DNA of 64,000 nucleotides, from positions 6,533,001 to 6,597,000 of the forward strand of contig NZ_JADEXS020000001.1 in NCBI RefSeq assembly GCF_015207005.2, written 5' to 3'. Origin of the DNA: Desmonostoc muscorum LEGE 12446. Its GTDB lineage: Bacteria > Cyanobacteriota > Cyanobacteriia > Cyanobacteriales > Nostocaceae. Below are positions 8,214-16,775 of the stretch, in pieces; the stretch's first letter is position 1, and the number at the start of each line of letters is the position of its first letter. The translations under genes were made by a program, and so were the position numbers. The notes below the pieces were generated by a model. That model had not been told where the DNA came from. It did not search any database and was given only the letters and a program-made list of their open reading frames with translations.

Positions 8214-11200
8214 TTAGTTCCTTAACAAGTCTTTGTAACAAAAATTAGCGGCAAGTATTCTTTCTACTTCTGCACTTTGCATAGGTGGTAAGAAAAAATA
8301 TCCTTGTCCATAATCACATTGCAATGCCTTAAGTTGTGCTAATTGTTCTACAGTTTCTATTCCTTCTGCTGTGACAGACATATTCAAATTATGAGCTAAT
8401 GTAACAATCGCTCGAACAATTTCTAAATTTTCTCCTCGACTACCTATATTGTTGACAAAAGAGCGGTCAATCTTAATGGTTTTGATTGGCAGCCGATGCA
8501 GATAATTCAAAGATGAATAGCCAGTACCAAAATCATCCATGTGCAATTCAACATTCAGCGCATTTAGCTGGGAAAGCACAGTAGTAGCTAATTCAAAATT
8601 ATCCATCAACAAGCTTTCAGTAATCTCTAATTTCAAACTACACGGCTCTAGTCCAGTTTGCTGTAAAGTCTGTTTAACTTGTTTAAAGATATCAGGTTGC
8701 GTAATCTGTTTCCCAGAAAAATTGACGCTAATTGTCAAGTTTAGGGAACTAGGAAATTGTTGATGCCATGTGTGCATTTGGTGGCACGCTTGATAAAGTA
8801 CCCATTGGCCGATATTAACAATCATTCCAGTTTCTTCCGCCAAAGGGATAAAATCATGAGGAGAAACAATTCCTCGTTGTGGATGATGCCAGCGTATCAA
8901 TGCTTCAAATCCAATAATTTTGCCAGTTAGCAGTGAAACAATTGGCTGGTAGTAAAGGCGAAATTCTTCTTGCTTGAGCAACAGTGCATGTCGCAGAGCA
9001 GTTTCTAATTCTAAGAGTAAAGATGCACCCTCATGCATCTTTTGGTCAAACACTTCATAACGTGCCTTACCAAGGGCTTTGGCAGAATACATTGCCACAT
9101 CGGCATCGCGTATAATCTGGGCTGCTTGCTGATAATCTGCTTTACTGAAAGCAATGCCAATACTAGCGTTGGTAAACACGCGATGTTCATTCAATTGAAA
9201 TGGTAAAGCTAGCACCTTTTTAATGCGTTCAGCTATGTGTGTAGCCGTGTTAAGATCATCAATTTCCTCAATTAAGATTGTGAACTCATCTCCACCAAAG
9301 CGGGCAACTATATCTCCGGCTCGAATAACTGACTTGAGCCGATGAGAAATTGCAATTAAAAGTTGATTTCCTAGTAAATGTCCAAGACTATCATTCACAA
9401 CTTTAAAGCGGTCTAAGTCTAAGAAAAGTACAGCAAATAGATAATTTTTGTCGTGTTTTGTACGTTCTATTGACTGCTGCACTCGCTGGATAAATAAAGA
9501 TTGATTGGGTAACCCGGTTAGCCCGTCATGAAGGCTATTGTGTAGTAATTTTTCTTGTGCTTCTTGACGCTTGATAATGTCTTGCTGGAGTTGTTGATTA
9601 ACTCGAATAAGTTCAATAGTGCGTTCTAGGACTAGTTGCTCAAGCTGGCAACGGTATTGCACTAATTCTTCCTCTGCTACCTTACGTTGAGTGATGTCAC
9701 GTACAATGACAACATACTCCCGTAGTTGGGGATTAAATCGCCGTGAAACAGTCGATTCAACAATTCGTAGACCTTGGTTGATTTTTAAAGTTTGCTCACT
9801 CCTAATAGACCATTGCTCTGGTTTGCCGTGATAGCACATTAAGAGTTGATTCAAGTTTTGTCCAACCAACTGCTGAACACTTAATTCAAATAATTCTTCA
9901 GCAGCTGCATTGGTTTGACAAATCATCCCGTCTTCATCTAAAACTAAAACAGTATCTGGAACCGTATCGAGAGTAGTGATAAATAGATTTTTTGCTTGTT
10001 TGCGTGCCTCATCAATAGCAACAATTTGTGGTAGAGTTGTCCAGCAGGCGATCGCTACTCCTGTAAAAGAAAGCGTCACTAGCAAAATAGCTAATAAAGA
10101 GTTAGGAGTATTATTAGTCACTTTGCCTAATAAATCGCGGATAAACCAACTACTTGTAGCAGTGATGCAAATTAATGATACTAAGACAATTACTTGTAAT
10201 ACAACAAAGTCTGGGTTGTTTCTACTAGACTTTGCATCGTAACGTTCTTTCCACCATTTTGGATGTAATACCGCTAATCTTAAGCGACTTAGCACTGCAT
10301 CTGCTAGCATCAGAGCAATGGGTAAAAATAATCCTACTAAAAAATCTCTCGAATTCCAAGCTAAACCTCCCACTATCAGAACTACCGCTTCTACAAAGAA
10401 AAAACCAAGTGACCACCAAGGCCATAAAACCTCCGGTTGGCCTCGACACAGCCATAATCCTAAATGTAGTCCCATAATCGACAACAGATAACAAGTACCT
10501 GCTACTGTCACCAGTTGAGATACATTTCCCAAATTCAAACAAAGCAGACTGAGAATAAATGCAACTAGAATCGCAGGTCCAAGAACACCTTGGCGGGAAA
10601 CTACTGTAAATATCTCAGAAAGCTGTCCATCTAAGGCAAGTTGGTATAATATCCGAGGAGAATTACAAACTGCCGTAGCAGAACTTAAAAGACAGGATAC
10701 AGTAATTAGAAGTGTTACTAAAAAAGAGGCATATTTACCCCAAAAAGGTACAGAAGCTGCTAGCAAATTTAGGAAAACATCGTCTCCTATTGCTGGATTT
10801 TGAGCCGAACACGTTAATATCCAAGAACTGCCTAGAAACACCGGAGGAATTAGCCAAGCAGCCACAGTTAAGAACTTCAAAGTTTTATCTGGATTGTGGC
10901 TATCAGCAACAAAAGAAGAAGTGGTTTCACAAGCATAAATTGAATAGCTGGCGAGGAAAAACCACTTTGCCCATTCTTCAAAGCTCAAGCTATGTATATT
11001 AGCTGGAAGTAAGTTAAGAGTAATGCTTGAGAAAGTTAACCAGACTACGCCTTGGATACAAAACAAAAACAGTAGTAAAATTGCTGGGAATACAAAAAAT
11101 AAATGCAGCAGCGCTAAAGCACGGCTACCACTGAATGCAACAATAAAAGGAATCGCTGTAAATACAACTTTTAAAAAAGTTTCTGGACAAGAAATATTTA

Positions 11201-11600
11201 ATGTTTCAAAATTGACTTTAATCAGGTTTGTCAGAATAATTGCGTACAGCGCTGGTGCTGCTGCCCAGCTAAAAAAGTACCCTAAAGCTACGTAACGACC
11301 TAAGCCAGGAAAGTTTTTTAATAGCCTTGTGGTATAGTTCGGTGTTCCTCCTGCGACATCTGGCCAATGTCTACCTAAACTTTGTACCTGCAAATTAAGT
11401 AAAAAGGAGACGATAGTGCCAAACAACCAAACTAAGATAGCTTTAGACCCTAACGCTGCATGAATAATGGGGGCAGTTCCAATCCATCCAACATGACCCG
11501 TCAACCCAAAACCCCAGGTTTCGAGATAACTTAAAGTACGTGGTAAGCGCATTTCCAAATGCTGATTTTTCTCTGCCTGTAGAGAATCGTTACTAGTCAT
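8214..11600 (-). CDS. Amino-acid permease fused to PAS-GGDEF-EAL (c-di-GMP turnover)
   Basis: A 1128-residue fusion. Residues about 20-530 resemble an APC-superfamily amino-acid permease with 12 or more membrane helices (GFGLTGHVGWIGTAPIIHAA at the start). A PAS domain follows (about 535-645, ending in REYVVIVRDITQRK), then a coiled coil and GGDEF at about 690-850. GGDEF has HDGLTGLPN, an intact RFGGDEF and an RxxD inhibitory site (RAGD) five residues before it. EAL lies at about 870-1115 with EALIRW, NFSGKQ, EITES, DDFGTGYSS, KIDRSF and AEGIE, so both catalytic domains look competent. A permease-like sensor could couple substrate binding to c-di-GMP synthesis or breakdown at the membrane. 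It faces hdc, and amine-forming decarboxylases often sit beside APC antiporters, so histidine or histamine is a candidate ligand (inference). The stop lies at the edge of a MITE. Confidence 0.85.
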   Translation of the reverse strand: MTSNDSLQAEKNQHLEMRLPRTLSYLETWGFGLTGHVGWIGTAPIIHAALGSKAILVWLFGTIVSFLLNLQVQSLGRHWPDVAGGTPNYTTRLLKNFPGLGRYVALGYFFSWAAAPALYAIILTNLIKVNFETLNISCPETFLKVVFTAIPFIVAFSGSRALALLHLFFVFPAILLLFLFCIQGVVWLTFSSITLNLLPANIHSLSFEEWAKWFFLASYSIYACETTSSFVADSHNPDKTLKFLTVAAWLIPPVFLGSSWILTCSAQNPAIGDDVFLNLLAASVPFWGKYASFLVTLLITVSCLLSSATAVCNSPRILYQLALDGQLSEIFTVVSRQGVLGPAILVAFILSLLCLNLGNVSQLVTVAGTCYLLSIMGLHLGLWLCRGQPEVLWPWWSLGFFFVEAVVLIVGGLAWNSRDFLVGLFLPIALMLADAVLSRLRLAVLHPKWWKERYDAKSSRNNPDFVVLQVIVLVSLICITATSSWFIRDLLGKVTNNTPNSLLAILLVTLSFTGVAIACWTTLPQIVAIDEARKQAKNLFITTLDTVPDTVLVLDEDGMICQTNAAAEELFELSVQQLVGQNLNQLLMCYHGKPEQWSIRSEQTLKINQGLRIVESTVSRRFNPQLREYVVIVRDITQRKVAEEELVQYRCQLEQLVLERTIELIRVNQQLQQDIIKRQEAQEKLLHNSLHDGLTGLPNQSLFIQRVQQSIERTKHDKNYLFAVLFLDLDRFKVVNDSLGHLLGNQLLIAISHRLKSVIRAGDIVARFGGDEFTILIEEIDDLNTATHIAERIKKVLALPFQLNEHRVFTNASIGIAFSKADYQQAAQIIRDADVAMYSAKALGKARYEVFDQKMHEGASLLLELETALRHALLLKQEEFRLYYQPIVSLLTGKIIGFEALIRWHHPQRGIVSPHDFIPLAEETGMIVNIGQWVLYQACHQMHTWHQQFPSSLNLTISVNFSGKQITQPDIFKQVKQTLQQTGLEPCSLKLEITESLLMDNFELATTVLSQLNALNVELHMDDFGTGYSSLNYLHRLPIKTIKIDRSFVNNIGSRGENLEIVRAIVTLAHNLNMSVTAEGIETVEQLAQLKALQCDYGQGYFFLPPMQSAEVERILAANFCYKDLLRN

Positions 11601-11744
11601 TGTTTCTTAGCTAGATTTACTGGCCTTTTCACTCAATAACTGAATCTTCTTACTTAAAGCTTCAGTATAAGTACTGAATTTAAATAAATCATAGCTGAAT
11701 TATTACCAAGTTGTATTTTTGTACATAATAATCAACATGGTGAA

Positions 11745-11773
11745 ATTCCCTAATTCTTAAAGAATTAGGGAAT
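11745..11773 (-). terminator. Hairpin after the ParA-like gene
   Basis: A 13-bp perfect stem (ATTCCCTAATTCT / AGAATTAGGGAAT) with a 3-nt loop, about 30 bp beyond the stop of the minus-strand gene at 11802. The T-run is poor, so rho-independent action is uncertain. Confidence 0.45.
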
Positions 11774-11801
11774 CTTGTTATTTATGAATGATTAAGTAGG
11801 A

Positions 11802-12686
11802 TTATAGTTTTTGTAACAACTCCTGAGCTAACTGAAAAAACGCTTTTGAACCGGGTGATTGAGGAGCATTTAAAACAGCTGGCATAAAACTATCAACAGC
11901 CTTAGCAACATTAACATCAACTGGTATTTGTACCTTACAAATTTTTTCTACACCGAAATCTTCAACAACGCGGTGCATTACTTGTTTATAGTATCTACCA
12001 GTCAGAAGGTTAGCACTAGACATACTGAAGACAATTCCTAGCATTTTTATATCTATCTTGGTTTCATGTCCATGACTATCTTTTAATTGGGCAATTCGTC
12101 TTTCTAGTAGTTGAATTCCAACTACAGATAAGGGTTCTGGTTTGGCAGGAAGTATGTAGAAATCGCTGGCAGCTAAGGCGCTACGAGTCAATAAATTATA
12201 ACCAGGCGCACAATCGAGAAGGATAAAATCATATTGTTGCCGCACAGGTTTTAAAATGTTATTTATCAAGACTCTTTCAAAGCGATTCCAAATTGTTTCA
12301 AAGTCTTGTTCCCCTAAAGCAGTTGCTTGTTGATGCAGCATTTCTGACACAACAAATTCATCATACAAGTCTATATCTCCCGGTAATAAATCCAATCCAG
12401 GAAGATTGCAAACCTGGGATTGAATGATATCTTGTATTGTCAACTTTGCTTGTGGTTCTGGATTGATAATTTCGTCTATGAGATATCTAAATGTCTTACT
12501 TTGTTTACGACGCTTAGCAAAATCTAAAGGTGACATCAGACTGAGTGTGGCACTAATTTGGCTGTCTAAATCAAGGACAAGTACCCGCTTGCCATGATTT
12601 TTAGCTAAACACGTAGCTAAGTTGACAGTGAGGGTGGTTTTACCAACACCGCCTTTCATATTTGCAGTTGCAATTACATATCCCAT
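11802..12686 (-). CDS. ParA/MinD-type ATPase, orphan
   Basis: A 294-residue Walker ATPase of the ParA family. The deviant P-loop is KGGVGKTT with both signature lysines (residues 11 and 16). The A' motif VLVLDLDSQISATLSL near 35 and the B motif YDFILLDCAPGYN near 150 are present. The start at 12686 has AAAGGA upstream. No ParB gene or parS-like cluster is visible next to it, so it is more likely a positioning ATPase for another cargo, or a chromosomal orphan, than a plasmid partition locus. It is followed by its own hairpin and is co-directional with the permease fusion. Confidence 0.85.
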   Translation of the reverse strand: MGYVIATANMKGGVGKTTLTVNLATCLAKNHGKRVLVLDLDSQISATLSLMSPLDFAKRRKQSKTFRYLIDEIINPEPQAKLTIQDIIQSQVCNLPGLDLLPGDIDLYDEFVVSEMLHQQATALGEQDFETIWNRFERVLINNILKPVRQQYDFILLDCAPGYNLLTRSALAASDFYILPAKPEPLSVVGIQLLERRIAQLKDSHGHETKIDIKMLGIVFSMSSANLLTGRYYKQVMHRVVEDFGVEKICKVQIPVDVNVAKAVDSFMPAVLNAPQSPGSKAFFQLAQELLQKL

Positions 12687-12846
12687 TGATTGAGTCCTTT
12701 GTTAACACATTCCCATGTAGGTAGCGTACACCCCTCTGAATCTATCAAATCTTCCATTAAATTTAATATTTTGGCAAACTCAAAACTGTTTTGAGTTCTG
12801 AGTAAAGAAGTGAAATTATACACTCAGTACTCTCCCTTTTGTCCGT

Positions 12847-13446
12847 TTACCAAAACATTGACTCTGTAAGTTGAGAACCTCCTGCTTGACGCCCTAATAA
12901 AGAGTGAATCACTGCAAATACGATAACCATTGGTACTGAGGTAAAGTGAACGATTCGTAATGCTTGCCAACTACCAAACAGATCCACAATCCAAGGAAAT
13001 TGAGCAGGTTTATACATTCCTATTCCTGTAAATAATGCCAACAGTAAGATTGGAATAATTGCTGTATAGGCAATACGATGCCAAGCATAAATGAGGCGCT
13101 TGGAATTTTGAGTTTTTTGCAATGCTTTGAGGTCGTTAGCCCCTACAAACCTATGTCGCCAGCGTCGGGTAATTAAAACGTAAATTCCATACCACAAAAG
13201 ATTTAATGAAAATAGCCACATTGCTGCAAAATGCCAATGTCTACCTCCTGCAAGCCAACCTCCGAAGGTAAATATTGGTGGAATGTGCAACCCTGTACGT
13301 CCACCAAAAACAGGGTTGGCGTTGTAAATTTGTAATCCACTAGTGAGCATGAGAAACAGGCTAATGATGTTACACCAATGAAATATTTTTGCTCCTATTG
13401 CTTGGGTAGGTAACTTCGGAGTTTTGATGGAAATGTTTGAAGTCAT
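12847..13446 (-). CDS. b-type cytochrome, b561/thiosulfate-reductase-subunit-like
   Basis: A 199-residue integral membrane protein with four hydrophobic helices. His residues suited to ligate two haems occur in KIFHWCN (H23), GRHWHFAAMW (about 69-71), AWHRIAYT (about 122), RIVHFTS and VIHSLLG (about 166-176). The pattern fits membrane cytochrome b subunits that pass electrons between quinol and a soluble oxidoreductase, as in Ni-Fe hydrogenase or molybdopterin enzymes. No partner oxidoreductase is adjacent here, so the redox partner is unknown. Confidence 0.75.
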   Translation of the reverse strand: MTSNISIKTPKLPTQAIGAKIFHWCNIISLFLMLTSGLQIYNANPVFGGRTGLHIPPIFTFGGWLAGGRHWHFAAMWLFSLNLLWYGIYVLITRRWRHRFVGANDLKALQKTQNSKRLIYAWHRIAYTAIIPILLLALFTGIGMYKPAQFPWIVDLFGSWQALRIVHFTSVPMVIVFAVIHSLLGRQAGGSQLTESMFW

Positions 13447-14057
13447 AGATTTTAATTGATAGGATTTATTGTTTATCTAGGAATAAAATACGGAGTAGGA
13501 AGTATACTAATGGCTTGTAGTAGCAATGGAGGCTTTAGGAAGCAACGTGATTTTATGAGGTTGGGGAAAAAGTGCGATCGCTACAATATTGGTTATGGCG
13601 AAGCAGGTCATATTTTAACTTGAAACAGTTGCTTAATGAATATAGAACAGATAGCAAAATACCAGCTATGGAGAGAGACATAGACTTATCTGGTGCTGAA
13701 AGTTGAGTTTCCAGTGGATTGGTAGCGGATTCTTGGAAAGGACAAATTTCACCTTTGTGGCGATCGCCTTAGCTATTTTTGAGAAAAAAACAGCTAAATT
13801 GCGTGCATATACATTCTAAGATGCGTCTAAAAAAACGAAATCCAATCACATAAAATTACCGAAAAACTCAGAAAAATTTGTAAAAAAAATTCTATGATGA
13901 AATCACGTTAAATATCTGAGGATAGAAAAAAAATTATCCAGACTTATTTGTAGCTTTTTGGGAAACGGCTGACTGTTACCCACACACAACAAGCTACATT
14001 CAGTTCCCAAGAATAATGGTGTGAGAAAATTTCCTGCTGAATTAGAGTCAATGAGTA
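13447..14057. other. Intergenic region, no recognisable gene
   Basis: About 610 bp between divergent genes. It contains two HIP1-type sites (GCGATCG) and AT-rich sequence near 13850-13960 that could hold promoters. I see no conserved motif or gene remnant. Confidence 0.5.
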
Positions 14058-16061
14058 ATGACTATAGATGAAGTAGTACTGCTATTAAAAGCTAGTCAAG
14101 CAACCGGTTTAACAACACTCCAAGAAATTGTATTGCGTTCTTCCTGGGAAGGAAAAACCTACACCAACATTGCAGTTGAAGCAGACTATGCTGAGGATCG
14201 CATCAAGAAAGTTGCCGTTGATTTATGGCAAATATTGAGTGATTTTTACAAAGAACCGATAAATGAATCCAACTTGCGCCAGACTCTAGAAAATCATCGT
14301 CTTGGCAAAGCACATCAGCAGTTACTTAGGGAATTTTATCAAGCTGCGGCAGCCATGTCCTTAGAATTTCCTAGTGGTCCAGTATCCCTAAATTCCAGAT
14401 TCTACATTTCTCGCCCGCCAATTGAGGAACTTGCTTACGCAGAAATGGCTCAACCAGGGAGTGTGATCTGCATCAAAGCACCCAAAAAAATGGGGAAAAG
14501 CTCTCTGGTGCTGCGGCTGCTTGCACGCGCTAAAAAACAAGGCTTTCGCACCGTGAGTTTGGACTTTCAACAAGCAGACAAAACAGTATTTGCCAATTTG
14601 GATAAATTTTTGCGCTGGTTTTGTGCCAATGTCAGCCGAGAATTACAGCTAGAACCAAAACTCAATGATTATTGGGATGAAGATATGGGTAGCAAAATTA
14701 GTTGCTCTATCTATTTCCAAAAGTATTTGCTATCTGCGTTGGAAACTTCCCTGGTTTTAGTCTTAAATGAAGCGGATTGGGTGTTTGAGTATCAGGAAAT
14801 TGCTGGAGAATTGCTAACATTAGTGCGATCGTGGCACGAACAAGCTAAAGCAGGAGAAATTTGGCAAAAACTGCGCCTGGTTCTGGTTTATTCAACGGAA
14901 ATTTTTGTTCCCATAAAACTTACTCAATCAGCATTTAATATTGGTTTGCCGATTAAATTACCTGCTTTTACAAAAGAACAAGTGCAAGATTTGGCACAAC
15001 GTCACGGTTTGGATTGGACAGATGGTAAAGATGCTGACAGTTTAATGGCTATGGTGGGGGGACATCCTTATTTGCTGCGATTGGCTTTGTATCATCTTGT
15101 AGGTAAAGGGGGATTACAAGGTAATTTAGCACAGCTATTGCAACAAGCACCCACAGAATCAGGAATTTATCACGAATATTTAAAGCAGTATATATTAGTA
15201 CTCAAGGATGAGCCACAATTAGCAGATGCTTTGTATCAAGTAATTCATGCTACAAATTATGTGAAATTAGAACCAATATTGGCAGATAAATTACAGGGTA
15301 TGGGGCTAATTAATTTACAGGGCGATCGCTGTACTCCTACATGTGAATTATATCGGTTATATTTTATCGAACATCTGAAAAATAATCAGGAATTAAACAA
15401 TAATCATGTTGAGCGTTTGAAACAAGAAAATCAAAAATTGCTTATCCTCTCTAGCTTGGATGAACTAACTCAATTAGTAAATCGCCGCTATTTTCAAACC
15501 TACCTACAAATTGAATGGCAAAGTTGTGTTCGTCAACGTACCCCAATATCACTAATTTTGTGCGATATCGACTATTTCAAAATTTATAATAAAAATTATG
15601 GCATTGCCGCAGGAGATAAGTGTTTACAAGAAATCGCTAATACTATCTGCAACTGCGTAAAATGCTCCCTGGGTAATAGTACTTTCTCATATGCTAATAG
15701 AAGTATGGCTTATCCTACTACTAATTATTTTGCAAATTTACCAAAAGGAGATTTTAGAGATGAAAACAGCGAAGTGTTAGTGGCTCGTTACGGTGGTGAA
15801 GAATTTGCCATTGTTGCGAAAATAGATGTTGCTGCTGCAATGTACGTTGCCGAATATATTCGAGAGCAAGTGAAAGCTTTGGCGATTCAGTGTGAGTATC
15901 CTAGTATTGGTGGTTTACCTGCTGCTGTTTTAACTGTCAGTTTAGGTGTAGCAAGTATTATTCCTAAAGTTGAAACTGAGCCGGCTAATTTAGTTAATGC
16001 TGCTGAAAAAGCACTTAATCAAGCAAAAAGACAAGGACGCGATCGCGTTGTTTTAGGTTAA
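14058..16061 (+). CDS. vMAP-type HTH plus AAA/STAND ATPase fused to a GGDEF diguanylate cyclase
   Basis: A 667-residue fusion. Residues 1-80 form an HTH-like domain (LQEIVLRSSWEGKTYTNIA) typical of cyanobacterial vWA-MoxR-associated proteins. Residues about 120-440 are an AAA-like ATPase with P-loop KAPKKMGKSSLVLRLL near 137 and LVLNEAD as a probable Walker B. The C-terminal part from about 475 is a GGDEF domain: LDELTQLVNRRYF, LILCDIDYFK, active site RYGGEEF. The RxxD inhibitory site is absent (NSEV in its place), and an extra loop of about 40 residues precedes GGEEF. A ligand-activated switch ATPase controlling c-di-GMP production is a reasonable reading. No transmembrane segment is seen. 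Confidence 0.8.
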   Translation: MTIDEVVLLLKASQATGLTTLQEIVLRSSWEGKTYTNIAVEADYAEDRIKKVAVDLWQILSDFYKEPINESNLRQTLENHRLGKAHQQLLREFYQAAAAMSLEFPSGPVSLNSRFYISRPPIEELAYAEMAQPGSVICIKAPKKMGKSSLVLRLLARAKKQGFRTVSLDFQQADKTVFANLDKFLRWFCANVSRELQLEPKLNDYWDEDMGSKISCSIYFQKYLLSALETSLVLVLNEADWVFEYQEIAGELLTLVRSWHEQAKAGEIWQKLRLVLVYSTEIFVPIKLTQSAFNIGLPIKLPAFTKEQVQDLAQRHGLDWTDGKDADSLMAMVGGHPYLLRLALYHLVGKGGLQGNLAQLLQQAPTESGIYHEYLKQYILVLKDEPQLADALYQVIHATNYVKLEPILADKLQGMGLINLQGDRCTPTCELYRLYFIEHLKNNQELNNNHVERLKQENQKLLILSSLDELTQLVNRRYFQTYLQIEWQSCVRQRTPISLILCDIDYFKIYNKNYGIAAGDKCLQEIANTICNCVKCSLGNSTFSYANRSMAYPTTNYFANLPKGDFRDENSEVLVARYGGEEFAIVAKIDVAAAMYVAEYIREQVKALAIQCEYPSIGGLPAAVLTVSLGVASIIPKVETEPANLVNAAEKALNQAKRQGRDRVVLG

Positions 16062-16071
16062 GTTTTTCTAA

Positions 16072-16188
16072 GAAGCTGGAGTAACACATCTAGTTATTTT
16101 TTATCGTCCTGTTAAAAATGGTATTCAAGTTGAGAGAGTATTGAGCGGATATCGAGATTTTGAAGATATTTTTGATGACAGTGAGTAA
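16072..16188 (+). pseudogene. ParE/RelE-type toxin C-terminal remnant
   Basis: A startless frame reads GVTHLVIFYRPVKNGIQVER, then VLSGYRDFEDIFDDSE and a stop. This is the last strand-and-helix part of a ParE-family toxin. The first two thirds are absent; an in-frame stop lies at 16069. No antitoxin is found. Confidence 0.6.
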
Positions 16189-16203
16189 AAATAAAGCGAT
16201 CGC

Positions 16204-16440
16204 TCATGATGTCAGCACCTCATCTAGAATCACAACAGGCAAGTTTGTGGCTGTCCTCAGTTGCTGATCGTTGGTGAGAAACTGAGTACAGCTAGATGTT
16301 GTGGCAGTCGCAATATGAATGGCATCAGGTGTTCTCAAAGAAGGTGTGCTTGCACGTAGGCTTGCTGCTTCACGCAAAATGGTCTGACTTATAGGAATCA
16401 ACTGCATTTGAGGCGATCGCAACCATCTCTCAACTATCAA
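16204..16440 (-). pseudogene. PIN-domain (VapC-like) toxin, N-terminally truncated
   Basis: The 78-codon frame from a TTG contains the second half of a PIN ribonuclease: LRTPDAIHIATATTS with one catalytic Asp, then CTQFLTNDQQLR with another. The first catalytic Asp and about 55 residues are missing, because upstream DNA is replaced by the 21-bp repeat array. No VapB antitoxin is present. Likely inactive. Confidence 0.65.
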
Positions 16441-16475
16441 AGGCGATCGCCTCTCATTTTACACTCTGAACAGGA

Positions 16476-16748
16476 GTGATGTCTTTTACAGGCTACGCCT
16501 ACGCCCTCAAAACACCATCATTCCACCTCAAAACAAGAACATTCTCACTTCAAACAGAAACGTTCTCGTTTGGAACAAGAACATTCTCACTTCAAACAGA
16601 AACGTTCTCGTTTGGAACAAGAACATTTTCACTCCAAACAAGAACGTTCTCGTTTAGAACAAAAACATTCTCATTTGAAACAGAAACGTTCTCACTACAA
16701 ACAGGAATGTTCTCGTTTAGAACGCGAAACTTGCAGATAAAAGCTTGA
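16476..16748 (+). CDS. Heptapeptide-repeat ORF written by a 21-bp array
   Basis: The 90-codon frame encodes repeated heptapeptides of TFSLQTE / TFSFGTR type. The ORF exists because the underlying DNA repeats with a 21-bp (3 x 7) period. There is no signal peptide or known domain, and no convincing ribosome site. It may be a real repetitive peptide or simply an open frame over a DNA array; I favour the latter. Confidence 0.25.
   Translation: MMSFTGYAYALKTPSFHLKTRTFSLQTETFSFGTRTFSLQTETFSFGTRTFSLQTRTFSFRTKTFSFETETFSLQTGMFSFRTRNLQIKA
16499..16729. repeat. 21-bp periodic array centred on GAAC(A/G)TTCTC
   Basis: The segment (A/G)TTCTC recurs at 16541, 16562, 16583, 16604, 16625 (ATTTTC), 16646, 16667, 16688 and 16709, always exactly 21 bp apart, with diverged units on the left. 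AGAACGTTCT within the unit is palindromic. The spacing equals two helical turns, so all sites face the same side of the DNA. Confidence 0.85.
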
Positions 16749-16775
16749 TTGATGAGGTTGGGAACTGGAATTTTG

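Noticed and set aside
10225..11295. Several frames of 80-105 codons on both strands within the permease region
   Set aside because: They overlap conserved transmembrane coding sequence of the fusion protein and have no family features.
11802..12686. Plasmid or integrated-plasmid partition locus
   Set aside because: Only the ParA-like gene is present; there is no ParB, replication gene or centromere-like repeat.
16499..16729. CRISPR array or LexA operators
   Set aside because: There are no spacers. The motif resembles GAAC-N-GTTC-type sites only partly, and the exact 21-bp tandem period points to a minisatellite or array instead.
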